DNA of 64,000 nt from the NCBI GenBank assembly GCA_021771915.1, contig JAETNY010000005.1, forward strand, positions 120,594 to 184,593, read 5' to 3'. The DNA comes from Bacillota bacterium. Lineage in GTDB: Bacteria > Bacillota > Dehalobacteriia > UBA4068 > UBA4997. A program made the translations under genes and the position numbers. Below are positions 15,947-22,889 of the stretch, one piece after another. The notes below the pieces were generated by a model. It made no database searches and had not been told where the DNA came from. It saw only the letters and a program-made list of their open reading frames with translations. The number at the start of each line of letters is the position of its first letter. Within the stretch, counting starts at the first letter, position 1.

Positions 15947-17380
15947 TTATGCGTTCGGGAAGAAAGGCCAGATAATAGGCAACAAAATCAATGCCATAAT
16001 CATTACAATTATAAACAAAGGTGTACCTACTTTTACATAGTCCATGAACTGCAAACCGCCAGGACCATAAATCATGGTGTTCGGAGGTGTTGCAACAGGG
16101 GTCATGTATGCGGCAGATGCAGAGAAACCAATAGCCAGTACTACCGCCGTCGGGCTGGCGCCCAAAGACTCAGCAATAGACAAACCAATCGGGCAGAGCA
16201 GTGCAGCAGCGGCGGTGTTGGACATGAACTGAGTCAACATACCAGTAATCAAGAACAGTACCGCAGTCAGAACAATCGGGTTCGGAGCCTCGCCCATCAT
16301 GCTTACAACCTGGTCGGCCAAAATTTTGCCAGCGCCAGTGGACTTCATAGCGGAAGCCAGACCCAAAGCGCCTGCGAACAGGAAAATGGTCTGCCAGTCG
16401 AAAGACTGATAAGCCTCTTTCTCTGTCATACAACCGGTAACTACACACAGGATAGCGCCGATAACGGCTGCATCATGCAAATCGAGCAGTTTGGTAACCA
16501 TGCAAACGATAACGCCAACCAAAACGGCGCCGGCGATAATCTGTTTCTTGGTGTCATAAACTTTGCCAGTTTCTTCATCAGCAACTTCAACATCAGAATG
16601 ACGTTCCGGAACCAAACGGTTACCAATCACCATCATGTAAACAACGGAGATGATTGCAACCGGCAGACCAAACAATGCATAGTCAAAGAAACCAACTTCA
16701 ATACCAGCATTTGCCAATGTAGCATTAGCTGTGATGTTCGGCGGTGTACCAACCAGAGTACACATACCGCCGGAAGAAGCCATGATAGCCAGAGGCATCA
16801 AAATCTTGGCGCGGTTCCAGTTCTGGCTGTCAGCGATACCCAAGCAAACAGGCATCAAAACGGCAACAGTACCGGTGTTGGACAAGAAAGCAGACATGGC
16901 GCCGGTCATAACCATAACCGCAATCAACAGCTTGCTTTCAGAACCGCCGGCAATCTTAACCGCGGAAAGACCAATCTTCTGGGCCAGACCAGTTTGGAAC
17001 ATAGCACCGCCAACAACGAACATACCACCGAACAAAATTACGTTGGAGTCCATCAAGCCGGAGTAAGCTTCTTTCATGGTCATAATGCCGGAAACAGCGA
17101 AGTACGGGGGCAAAACCATAGCTGCAAAGGCAATCGGAATTGCTTCAGTAATGAAGAAGAATGCAACTACCACCAATGCACCCAGGGTCAGCAGGGCGTG
17201 ACCGTGCTTAATTTCTGCATCATAAGCAGCTTTGGCGTCCAGATAGGCCTGTGAGTCTGCGCCGCCCAAAGCGTCAGCACTCGGAGCTTCCGGAGCGCCG
17301 GTGATTGTGGAAACTGTCCAGGCAATCAACGCGATGAAAAGCACTAAGCCAATGATTCTGACTAACTTTTTGTCTTTCAT
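15947..17380 (-). CDS. DASS/SLC13-family sodium-coupled anion (dicarboxylate) transporter
   Basis: This 477-residue membrane protein has about 11-12 hydrophobic segments and both signature SNT motifs of the divalent-anion:sodium symporters: FLSNTGTVAVLMP in the first half and FMSNTAAAALLCP in the second, each followed by a T-P-P motif (LVGTPPNITAN and PVATPPNTMIYG). Between helices 1 and 2 is an Ala/Asp-rich loop (about 28-60). ATG 17380 follows an excellent AAGGAGGAA site. Family members import succinate, malate, fumarate, citrate or sulfate with sodium; a C4-dicarboxylate is the likely cargo given pckA in the window, but this is inference. Its promoter may be at 18004-18032, giving a very long leader. 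Confidence 0.92.
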   Translation of the reverse strand: MKDKKLVRIIGLVLFIALIAWTVSTITGAPEAPSADALGGADSQAYLDAKAAYDAEIKHGHALLTLGALVVVAFFFITEAIPIAFAAMVLPPYFAVSGIMTMKEAYSGLMDSNVILFGGMFVVGGAMFQTGLAQKIGLSAVKIAGGSESKLLIAVMVMTGAMSAFLSNTGTVAVLMPVCLGIADSQNWNRAKILMPLAIMASSGGMCTLVGTPPNITANATLANAGIEVGFFDYALFGLPVAIISVVYMMVIGNRLVPERHSDVEVADEETGKVYDTKKQIIAGAVLVGVIVCMVTKLLDLHDAAVIGAILCVVTGCMTEKEAYQSFDWQTIFLFAGALGLASAMKSTGAGKILADQVVSMMGEAPNPIVLTAVLFLITGMLTQFMSNTAAAALLCPIGLSIAESLGASPTAVVLAIGFSASAAYMTPVATPPNTMIYGPGGLQFMDYVKVGTPLFIIVMIMALILLPIIWPFFPNA

Positions 17381-17851
17381 GTTTTGTTCCTCCTTTTTTT
17401 GCTATTGCATTTGGCGACATAAAGCGAAACAGATGCATTTCTTTTAAGTGCATATTATAACAAAAAAAGAGGAAAAAAATAATTGCTGTTTTTATAATAA
17501 TCCCTTTTGTTTAATATTTACTGAAAAAAATATGAAACTGTTTCGGCTGTTTTGCGAATACTGCATGTGCCGGCGGCTGAATGAACGTTCTTCGGCCACA
17601 ATGGTGGTAAAACCGGGCCGGCTGCAACTCCAGCCGACAATTTGGCACGCTGCCATATTTGCCAAATGCTTTTCCTATATGTCAGGTTGTGTGATAATTT
17701 TGCAAAACAGATTTTGCCGCCCAAGGCAAATGCCCCTGTAATATCTGCCGGAGCCGCAAAGCTGTTTTGGTCATACCGCACAACTCATAAGGAACATTAG
17801 TGAACACCAGACAAAATCGGGCCGCAAAACCGGATTGAGTCAAGTGTGGAC
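17381..17851. other. Unassigned spacer upstream of the DASS carrier
   Basis: No convincing gene is seen in this 470-base stretch. Short open frames exist on both strands (for example 17518-17781 and 17682-17870 on minus) but they lack good start sites and recognisable sequence. On the minus strand a TATAAT lies at 17459-17454 without a good -35 partner. The GC content of 17540-17850 is clearly higher than that of the flanks, which suggests a structured RNA or a decayed gene. Confidence 0.5.
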
Positions 17852-17884
17852 TAATCCATTTGGATAGCAAATGGATTACTTTTT
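17852..17884 (+). terminator. Orphan plus-strand terminator hairpin
   Basis: An 11-base perfect stem (17852-17862 with 17868-17878), a five-base loop and CTTTTT. It has no T-run on the minus strand, so it would stop plus-strand transcription, yet no plus-strand gene lies upstream. Confidence 0.65.
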
Positions 17885-18003
17885 ATAACCTCCTCCCGGG
17901 GTCAATAACTGAAACCCCTAACTCAGCATTACAAAACTTATCACAAAATTGCCTGCCGCGCAGACCAAAAAATATTTTGTATGCACAGAGTTTATCTTAG
18001 CCG

Positions 18004-18032
18004 ATTATACCACAACTTTTAGCCGGCGTAAA
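18004..18032 (-). promoter_or_regulatory. Candidate promoter for a long DASS leader or a small RNA
   Basis: On the minus strand TTTACG (18032-18027), 17 bases, TATAAT (18009-18004). It sits after the tRNA terminator and about 620 bases before the carrier start codon. Confidence 0.55.
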
Positions 18033-18166
18033 GAGTTTTTTAAATTTAATTTAAATTTTTTTCACAAAATCTTCACCAAAAGTTCAGAAAAGGGAGTTAG
18101 TTGGTTCTAATATCAGCCGGCGCCACCAGATATTGATTTTGGTCTAATTGGGGAGGGAGATAAAAT

Positions 18167-18203
18167 AAAAAAAACTCTCATTGTTTAACAATGAGAGTTT
18201 TTT
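18167..18203. terminator. Terminator of the Lys-Lys-Glu tRNA unit
   Basis: A long perfect inverted repeat around ACTCTCATTG/CAATGAGAGT with A- and T-runs on the two sides; on the minus strand it directly follows tRNA-Glu. Confidence 0.88.
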
Positions 18204-18204
18204 G

Positions 18205-18281
18205 TGGTGACACGTAGGGGATTCGAACCCCTGAATGCCAGCGTGAAAGGCTGGTGAGTTAAACCGCTTCTCCAACGTGCC
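18205..18281 (-). tRNA. tRNA-Glu (anticodon TTC)
   Basis: 77 bases on the minus strand with encoded CCA. Acceptor GGCACGT pairs ACGTGTC, anticodon stem CCAGC/GCTGG encloses CTTTCAC with TTC as anticodon, and the T-arm is AGGGGTTCGAATCCCCT. Third and last tRNA of the unit. Confidence 0.96.
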
Positions 18282-18286
18282 AAAAA

Positions 18287-18362
18287 TGGTGATCCACCCG
18301 CGATTCGAACGCGGGACACCCTGATTAAAAGTCAGGTGCTCTGCCAACTGAGCTAGTGGATC
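18287..18362 (-). tRNA. tRNA-Lys (anticodon TTT)
   Basis: 76 bases on the minus strand with encoded CCA. Acceptor GATCCAC pairs GTGGATC, D-arm AGCTCAGTTGGCAGAGCA, anticodon loop CTTTTAA with TTT, T-arm CGCGTTCGAATCGCG. Confidence 0.96.
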
Positions 18363-18368
18363 ATACTC

Positions 18369-18444
18369 TGGTGGACCATCACGGACTCGAACCGTGGACA
18401 TTCTGATTAAGAGTCAGCTACTCTACCAACTGAGTTAATGGTCC
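18369..18444 (-). tRNA. tRNA-Lys (anticodon CTT)
   Basis: 76 bases on the minus strand with encoded CCA. Acceptor GGACCAT pairs ATGGTCC, anticodon loop CTCTTAA gives CTT, T-arm ACGGTTCGAGTCCGT. It reads AAG codons beside the TTT isoacceptor and is the first tRNA after the promoter. Confidence 0.95.
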
Positions 18445-18476
18445 AAATCACGAAATGTAATCACATGCGCTTTAAT

Positions 18477-18505
18477 ATTATAGAACAAGTAACGCCAGTT
18501 GTCAA
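18477..18505 (-). promoter_or_regulatory. Consensus promoter of the Lys-Lys-Glu tRNA unit
   Basis: On the minus strand TTGACA (18505-18500), 17 bases, TATAAT (18482-18477): full consensus, about 35 bases upstream of tRNA-Lys(CTT). Confidence 0.9.
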
Positions 18506-18703
18506 GCTTTTTTGCAAAAAAAACCTGCAAATTTATAAAGAAATTTAGGCGTGTGAATGTGATAATGCCGAAATCTGGCAAAAACGGCGGATAAACGCTG
18601 AATATCGGTTAAAATGCAGGGGTTTGAGTGACAAACTTTGCGCGATTTTTTGGTGCGTGCCGGGTATAATTGGCCTGATAATATCTGGCAGGAGGGGTTG
18701 TTT

Positions 18704-19879
18704 ATGCAAAATCGTGCGGTTTTTCGGGCATATTGCCTGCTTTTGGTTTTTTTAGTAATATTGTTTCTGGGAGTTTCAATGGCCCGGGCCTGGGCCATTC
18801 CGGAGCCGGGCGGTATAGAGCCGCAGCCGTCTGACGGTTGGCGTTTGGTTATACACCAGTCTGACGGCCGGCAGCAGGAATACTGGTTGGCCGCAGAAAC
18901 GCCGGCGGCGGCTGAGGAAATGCCGGGCTGGCAGTTGAACGAGCCTTATGTGCCGCTGCGGCTGTTGGCGGAAAAGGACGGAGCCTCTCTGGGCTGGTTT
19001 GAATATCATAACGGCAGTATCCATACCGGCGCAGCCGTTTGGTGGAAGGACGATAAAGGGGTAATTTTGCTGCCGGGGTGCAGCACGGTTTTTGGCGTGA
19101 GCCAGTCCGCGAGTGAGCCTTTGGTGCAGAACATGCCGGAGCATGCCCGGCCCTTGCTTTTGCAAGACGTGCTTTGTCTGCCTTTGCAGCTGCTGGACGC
19201 GCTTGGTTTGGATTATACCCTGCAAGCGGAGAATGCGCGAGTTGATATCTGGCTGAGTGGCGATGTAACTGAGCTGGCGGAAAATGAGACGGACGAGCAA
19301 TATTATAATGAAGAAAAAGCCGCTCAGGCGCAAATAAAAAATGTCTGGCAGACCATGCAGCCGCATCTGGCGGATTTTTGGGCGGAGGAGTTGGGCAATC
19401 AGCTTCTGGCCGCGGCTGAAACCAGCTTTAATCCGGCGCTGTCCGGACGTACGCAAAATATTTTTCTGGCGGTGGAGGCTTTGCACGGCTGGCAGGCAGC
19501 GCCCGGCACTGATTTTTCCTTTAATCAAACGGTAGGGCCACGCACGCCGGAGCGAGGTTTTGAGCTGGCTACGATTTTTGTCGACGGCGAACCGCAGCCC
19601 GGTTATGGCGGCGGTATATGTCAGGTTAGCAGTACCTTATACATGGCGCTGCGTCAAACGGAGTTGCAAATTTTGGAAAGACATTCACATTCCCGGCCGG
19701 TTGCTTATGCGCCAAAGGGCGCCGATGCCACGGTGGTCTGGAATGCGCTGGATTTGCGCTGGCGTAATAATCTGGGCGCGCCGGTTTATCTGCTTTGTCA
19801 GATTGAGGGCGACCGGCTGCGCATAGAAGTCTGGCAGGGTAATGCGCCGCGTGAATTGCCGGAAATTTTTAAAATTTAA
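18704..19879 (+). CDS. Secreted VanW-domain protein with stalk domain
   Basis: The product has 391 residues from ATG 18704, which has AGGAGGGG six bases upstream. A signal peptide with a hydrophobic core (AYCLLLVFLVILFLGVSMARA) is followed by a copper-amine-oxidase-N-like stalk domain (YVPLRLLAEKDG... VDIWLSG, about 70-190), a charged helix, and a VanW domain at the end with GTDFSFNQTVGPRTPERGFE and PGYGGGICQVSSTLYMALRQ, then VVWNALDLRW. VanW is found next to some vancomycin-resistance genes, but most copies are general cell-envelope proteins of unknown role; nothing here suggests resistance. It is a lone gene between the tRNA cluster and purA. Confidence 0.9.
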   Translation: MQNRAVFRAYCLLLVFLVILFLGVSMARAWAIPEPGGIEPQPSDGWRLVIHQSDGRQQEYWLAAETPAAAEEMPGWQLNEPYVPLRLLAEKDGASLGWFEYHNGSIHTGAAVWWKDDKGVILLPGCSTVFGVSQSASEPLVQNMPEHARPLLLQDVLCLPLQLLDALGLDYTLQAENARVDIWLSGDVTELAENETDEQYYNEEKAAQAQIKNVWQTMQPHLADFWAEELGNQLLAAAETSFNPALSGRTQNIFLAVEALHGWQAAPGTDFSFNQTVGPRTPERGFELATIFVDGEPQPGYGGGICQVSSTLYMALRQTELQILERHSHSRPVAYAPKGADATVVWNALDLRWRNNLGAPVYLLCQIEGDRLRIEVWQGNAPRELPEIFKI

Positions 19880-19965
19880 TGAAAGGTGCGTTCCGCAAAA
19901 ATTTTTTCTGACAAGGCTCCGGAAGTCCCATAATTAATAATAATTAATAATAAAGAAGAATTTTG

Positions 19966-19994
19966 TTGACAGTTCTGTTTTGAAATAGTATAAT
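19966..19994 (+). promoter_or_regulatory. Consensus promoter of purA
   Basis: TTGACA (19966-19971), 17 bases, TATAAT (19989-19994); 64 bases upstream of the purA start. No PurR-like box or purine riboswitch was recognised in the short leader. Confidence 0.88.
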
Positions 19995-20058
19995 TTTAAG
20001 TAAGAGAGCAGCAAGATTTTTGGCTCCGAGAATATTTCAGCAGAAAAGAGGAATGAAT

Positions 20059-21348
20059 ATGGCTTCATTAATTGTTGTAGGTTCGCAATGGGGCGATGAG
20101 GGGAAAGGAAAAATTACGGATTATCTGGCCAGTCAGGCAGATATGGTTTTGCGTTGTCAGGGTGGCTCCAATGCCGGTCATACAATAGTGGTTAACGGCA
20201 AAAAGCATGCGCTGCATCTTGTACCCTCCGGCATTTTTAATCCGGATACTATTTGCGTGGTTGGCAATGGTGTTGTTCTGGATTTGGGCATTGTGCTGCT
20301 GGAAATTAAAAAATTGCAGGAGCAGGGCATTTCCACCAAAAATCTGGTAATCTCTGAAAAAGCGCATATTATTATGCCTTATCATTTTACAATGGACGAT
20401 TATCAGGAGTCTTTGAAAGGTGATAAAAAAATTGGCACTACCAGGCGCGGTATTGGCCCTGCTTATATGGATAAGGTTGCCCGGCAGGGAATTCGGCTTA
20501 TGGATTTGTTGGCTTGGCAGCCTTTTTTGGAGAAGCTGGATTATAATTTGAATGAAAAAAATGAGATTTTCCGGCGTGCAGGCCTGCCGGTGATTGAGGG
20601 CGAAATTAAGGAGCGCCTGATTGCTGATTTTGCTGTTTATCGGGAACAGATTACGCCTTATGTTGGTGAAACCATTTATTTGGTTAATGAGGCGCTGGAG
20701 GCCGGGCAGAAGCTGCTGTTTGAGGGCGCGCAGGGTTCTATGCTGGATTTGGACCATGGTACATATCCTTTTGTAACCTCCAGCAATACGGTGGCGGCCG
20801 GCAGTTGCAGCGGCGTGGGCATCGGGCCAACCAGAATTGATAAAATTCTGGGTATTGCCAAGGCATACAGCACTCGTGTTGGCGAGGGGCCGTTCCCCAC
20901 GGAATTGACCGGTGAGATGGGAGATAATCTGCGTAATCTGGGCAATGAATTTGGCGTAACCACCGGGCGTTCACGCCGGGTGGGCTGGTTTGACAGCGTT
21001 GTAGTACGTTATAGCGCGCTGGTTAACGGCATGACGCATCTTTGCGTTACCAAACTGGATATTCTGGATACCCTGCCTGAAATTAAAATCTGCACGGGTT
21101 ATAGCCGGACTGGTGTGATTTTGAAGAAAATGCCCTCCACATTGGAGGAATTGGCTAAATGCAAGCCTATCTATGAAACAATGCAGGGCTGGCTGGCGGA
21201 TACCAGCGGCTGCCGTCGGTTTGAGGACCTGCCGGAGAATGCCCAGAAATATATTTTGCGTTTGGAAGAACTTTGCGGTCTGCCGGTTGCCATGGTAGCC
21301 GTAGGTGCGGACAGAGAGCAGATTATTGTGCGCCAGCCAATGTTTTAA
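20059..21348 (+). CDS. purA: Adenylosuccinate synthetase
   Basis: PurA joins IMP and aspartate with GTP to make adenylosuccinate, the first committed step to AMP. The 429-residue product has the GTP-binding start VVGSQWGDEGKGKITDYLA, then GGSNAGHTIV, the catalytic GTTRRGIGPAY, the EGAQGSMLDLDHGTYPFVT stretch and the VTTGRSRRVGW loop. Length matches the family. ATG 20059 is preferred over an ATG two codons earlier because AGAGGA then lies about 7 bases upstream. It has its own promoter and is not in a purine operon. Confidence 0.98.
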   Translation: MASLIVVGSQWGDEGKGKITDYLASQADMVLRCQGGSNAGHTIVVNGKKHALHLVPSGIFNPDTICVVGNGVVLDLGIVLLEIKKLQEQGISTKNLVISEKAHIIMPYHFTMDDYQESLKGDKKIGTTRRGIGPAYMDKVARQGIRLMDLLAWQPFLEKLDYNLNEKNEIFRRAGLPVIEGEIKERLIADFAVYREQITPYVGETIYLVNEALEAGQKLLFEGAQGSMLDLDHGTYPFVTSSNTVAAGSCSGVGIGPTRIDKILGIAKAYSTRVGEGPFPTELTGEMGDNLRNLGNEFGVTTGRSRRVGWFDSVVVRYSALVNGMTHLCVTKLDILDTLPEIKICTGYSRTGVILKKMPSTLEELAKCKPIYETMQGWLADTSGCRRFEDLPENAQKYILRLEELCGLPVAMVAVGADREQIIVRQPMF

Positions 21349-21503
21349 GAGTAAATATTAAAGTATTTTGATAATATAAGGACCGGTAAATTAATCAGGG
21401 GAGTGTCTTAAACCGGGGTTTTTAGGCCAACTGCAGGTGCAGTTTATTTAATAATATTGTCGCTCAATTTAATAATATTTAATAAACAAAGAAGGGGTTG
21501 CTT

Positions 21504-22238
21504 ATGATGAGCCAGACTACAAGGGACCCTGCGCAGAGGCTGGAGTCCAAATGGCAAAAAATTTTGAAAGAATTCACTAAACGTCCAAGAGATGTGCAGA
21601 CGGTACCAAAAATAAATCGTCCAGGGCGTTGGTTTTATGCCTGCGCACTGCATGGCAATCTTTATGTTCGCCATGCTCAGGAACCGGAACATCAGGAGCG
21701 TGCCTGTAAGCTGGTGCGTCAGCGCCATCTGTTGCGCGATGAATTTGAGCAGATGTTTGAACTGTATCAGCGCTGGAGTAAGGGCGAGAAGATTTGGGGG
21801 CGTGGACACGCCAAGGCAGAACAGCCAGAGCCCAAGCTGCAAATTTATTGGTTTGGTATATTTGCGGCTGTCTGGCCTTCCAAGCATAATTTTGGCGGTT
21901 TTAAACAGCAGGCCAGTCTGGAGCGTTGGCAGAAAATTATGGCGGAGTTTACCAATAATCCGCATGACGTGCGGACAATGCCTACTAACCGCCGCGCCAG
22001 CAAATGGTTCTATGTTTATGTGGAGAAAAACAGTCTGTATGTTGAAAAAAGCCGCCATGCCAAAGCGGAGGATTCTTGTCAGATTAGCCAAAGACGGTTT
22101 TTACGTCCCAGCGAGTTGGAGGATATGTGGGTTTATTACCTGCGCCGCCGTGACGGTGAAAACATTTTTCGCGAGGCAACGGAGCGATGTCGCAATCAGG
22201 TTTACTGGTATGGAATATTTGCTGATTTAGGTTTGTAA
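21504..22238 (+). CDS. Unknown protein with two tandem copies of an aromatic-rich domain
   Basis: I do not recognise this 244-residue, very basic, cytoplasmic protein. It consists of two homologous halves. Each starts with a helix (LESKWQKILKEFTKRPRDVQ at about 13-32; LERWQKIMAEFTNNPHDVR at about 140-158), continues with a W-F-Y strand (GRWFYACALHGNLYVRHAQ; SKWFYVYVEKNSLYVEKSR), then a second helix (RHLLRDEFEQMFELYQRW; RRFLRPSELEDMWVYYLRR) and closes with IYWFGIFA or VYWYGIFADL. No signal peptide or membrane helix is present. ATG 21504 or the next codon is the start, after GAAGGGG. It stands alone between purA and ndk with a stem-loop after it. The repeat suggests a small nucleic-acid or protein-binding module. 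Confidence 0.75.
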   Translation: MMSQTTRDPAQRLESKWQKILKEFTKRPRDVQTVPKINRPGRWFYACALHGNLYVRHAQEPEHQERACKLVRQRHLLRDEFEQMFELYQRWSKGEKIWGRGHAKAEQPEPKLQIYWFGIFAAVWPSKHNFGGFKQQASLERWQKIMAEFTNNPHDVRTMPTNRRASKWFYVYVEKNSLYVEKSRHAKAEDSCQISQRRFLRPSELEDMWVYYLRRRDGENIFREATERCRNQVYWYGIFADLGL

Positions 22239-22247
22239 ACAAATTAA

Positions 22248-22297
22248 GAAGTCCAATAACATTGTCATGCCTGTCATGACGCTATTGAACTTCTTTC
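22248..22297 (+). terminator. Imperfect terminator after the duplicated-domain gene
   Basis: GAAGTCCAATA at 22248 pairs imperfectly with TATTGAACTTC ending at 22293, with an inner TCATG/CATGA stem, followed by TTTC. Confidence 0.55.
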
Positions 22298-22387
22298 ATA
22301 TATATTAAATTCAGGTTGTCAATATCTTAAATTAGATTGTCAATAACTAAAAATGTCGATATCTTTAAAAACAGGAGGAAATTTTAA

Positions 22388-22786
22388 ATGGAAAGAACTT
22401 ACATTATGTTAAAGCCCGACGCTCTGAAGCGTGGTGTGGCCGGGGAGATTATTTCACGTATTGAGCGCAAGGGCTATAAAATCGTGGAAGCAAAAACCAT
22501 GCAGCTGGGAGAGGAAATTCTGAAAGAGCATTATGCGCATATTGCAGATAAGCCGTTTTTCCCGGAATTGGTTGAATATATGACCAGCGGCCCGGTTTTG
22601 GCGATGATTGTGGAGGGGCCTGATGTGGTTCTGGGCATGCGCATTTTGATGGGCGCTACCAAGTTTGAAGAAGCTGCACCTGGCACAATCCGCGGCGATT
22701 ATGCTTTCTGCACCACTGAGAATTTAATTCATGGTTCTGATAGTGTGGAGAATGCGGAAATTGAAATTAAACGCTTTTTTCGCTAA
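22388..22786 (+). CDS. ndk: Nucleoside diphosphate kinase
   Basis: Ndk transfers the terminal phosphate of ATP to other nucleoside diphosphates through a phosphohistidine. The 132-residue product has the start ERTYIMLKPDALKRGVAGEI and the active-site segment TTENLIHGSDSVENAEIEI, with the catalytic histidine near residue 115. It is close to full length (usual 130-150). An AGGAGG site (22372-22377) precedes ATG 22388. Single gene between the duplicated-domain protein and pckA. Confidence 0.97.
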   Translation: MERTYIMLKPDALKRGVAGEIISRIERKGYKIVEAKTMQLGEEILKEHYAHIADKPFFPELVEYMTSGPVLAMIVEGPDVVLGMRILMGATKFEEAAPGTIRGDYAFCTTENLIHGSDSVENAEIEIKRFFR

Positions 22787-22889
22787 GGCTTAATTAATTT
22801 GCCGGAAAAAATGGCTGTGCAAAAAATTTTTAAAACTGATGCAGGAAATATTATTTTGTAACTAAACGCAAAAAAAGGGGGAATTGGAT

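Noticed and set aside
15929..17254. A 441-codon plus-strand open frame opposite the DASS carrier gene
   Set aside because: Its product is rich in Asn, Gln, His and Arg without any known motif. It lies opposite a clear membrane transporter with SNT motifs, a strong ribosome site and a terminator, so it is a shadow of that gene.
17448..17870. Short open frames on both strands upstream of the DASS carrier
   Set aside because: None has a good start site or recognisable product. The GGGAGGAGG motif on the minus strand is 18 bases from the nearest start (TTG), too far for normal initiation.
18776..19528. A 250-codon minus-strand open frame opposite the VanW gene
   Set aside because: It is basic, Arg/Gln-rich shadow sequence; the VanW motifs lie on the plus strand.
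18704..19879. Vancomycin resistance
   Set aside because: Only a VanW domain is present. No vanA/B ligase, vanH, vanX or vanS/R gene lies nearby, and VanW proteins are widespread in sensitive bacteria.
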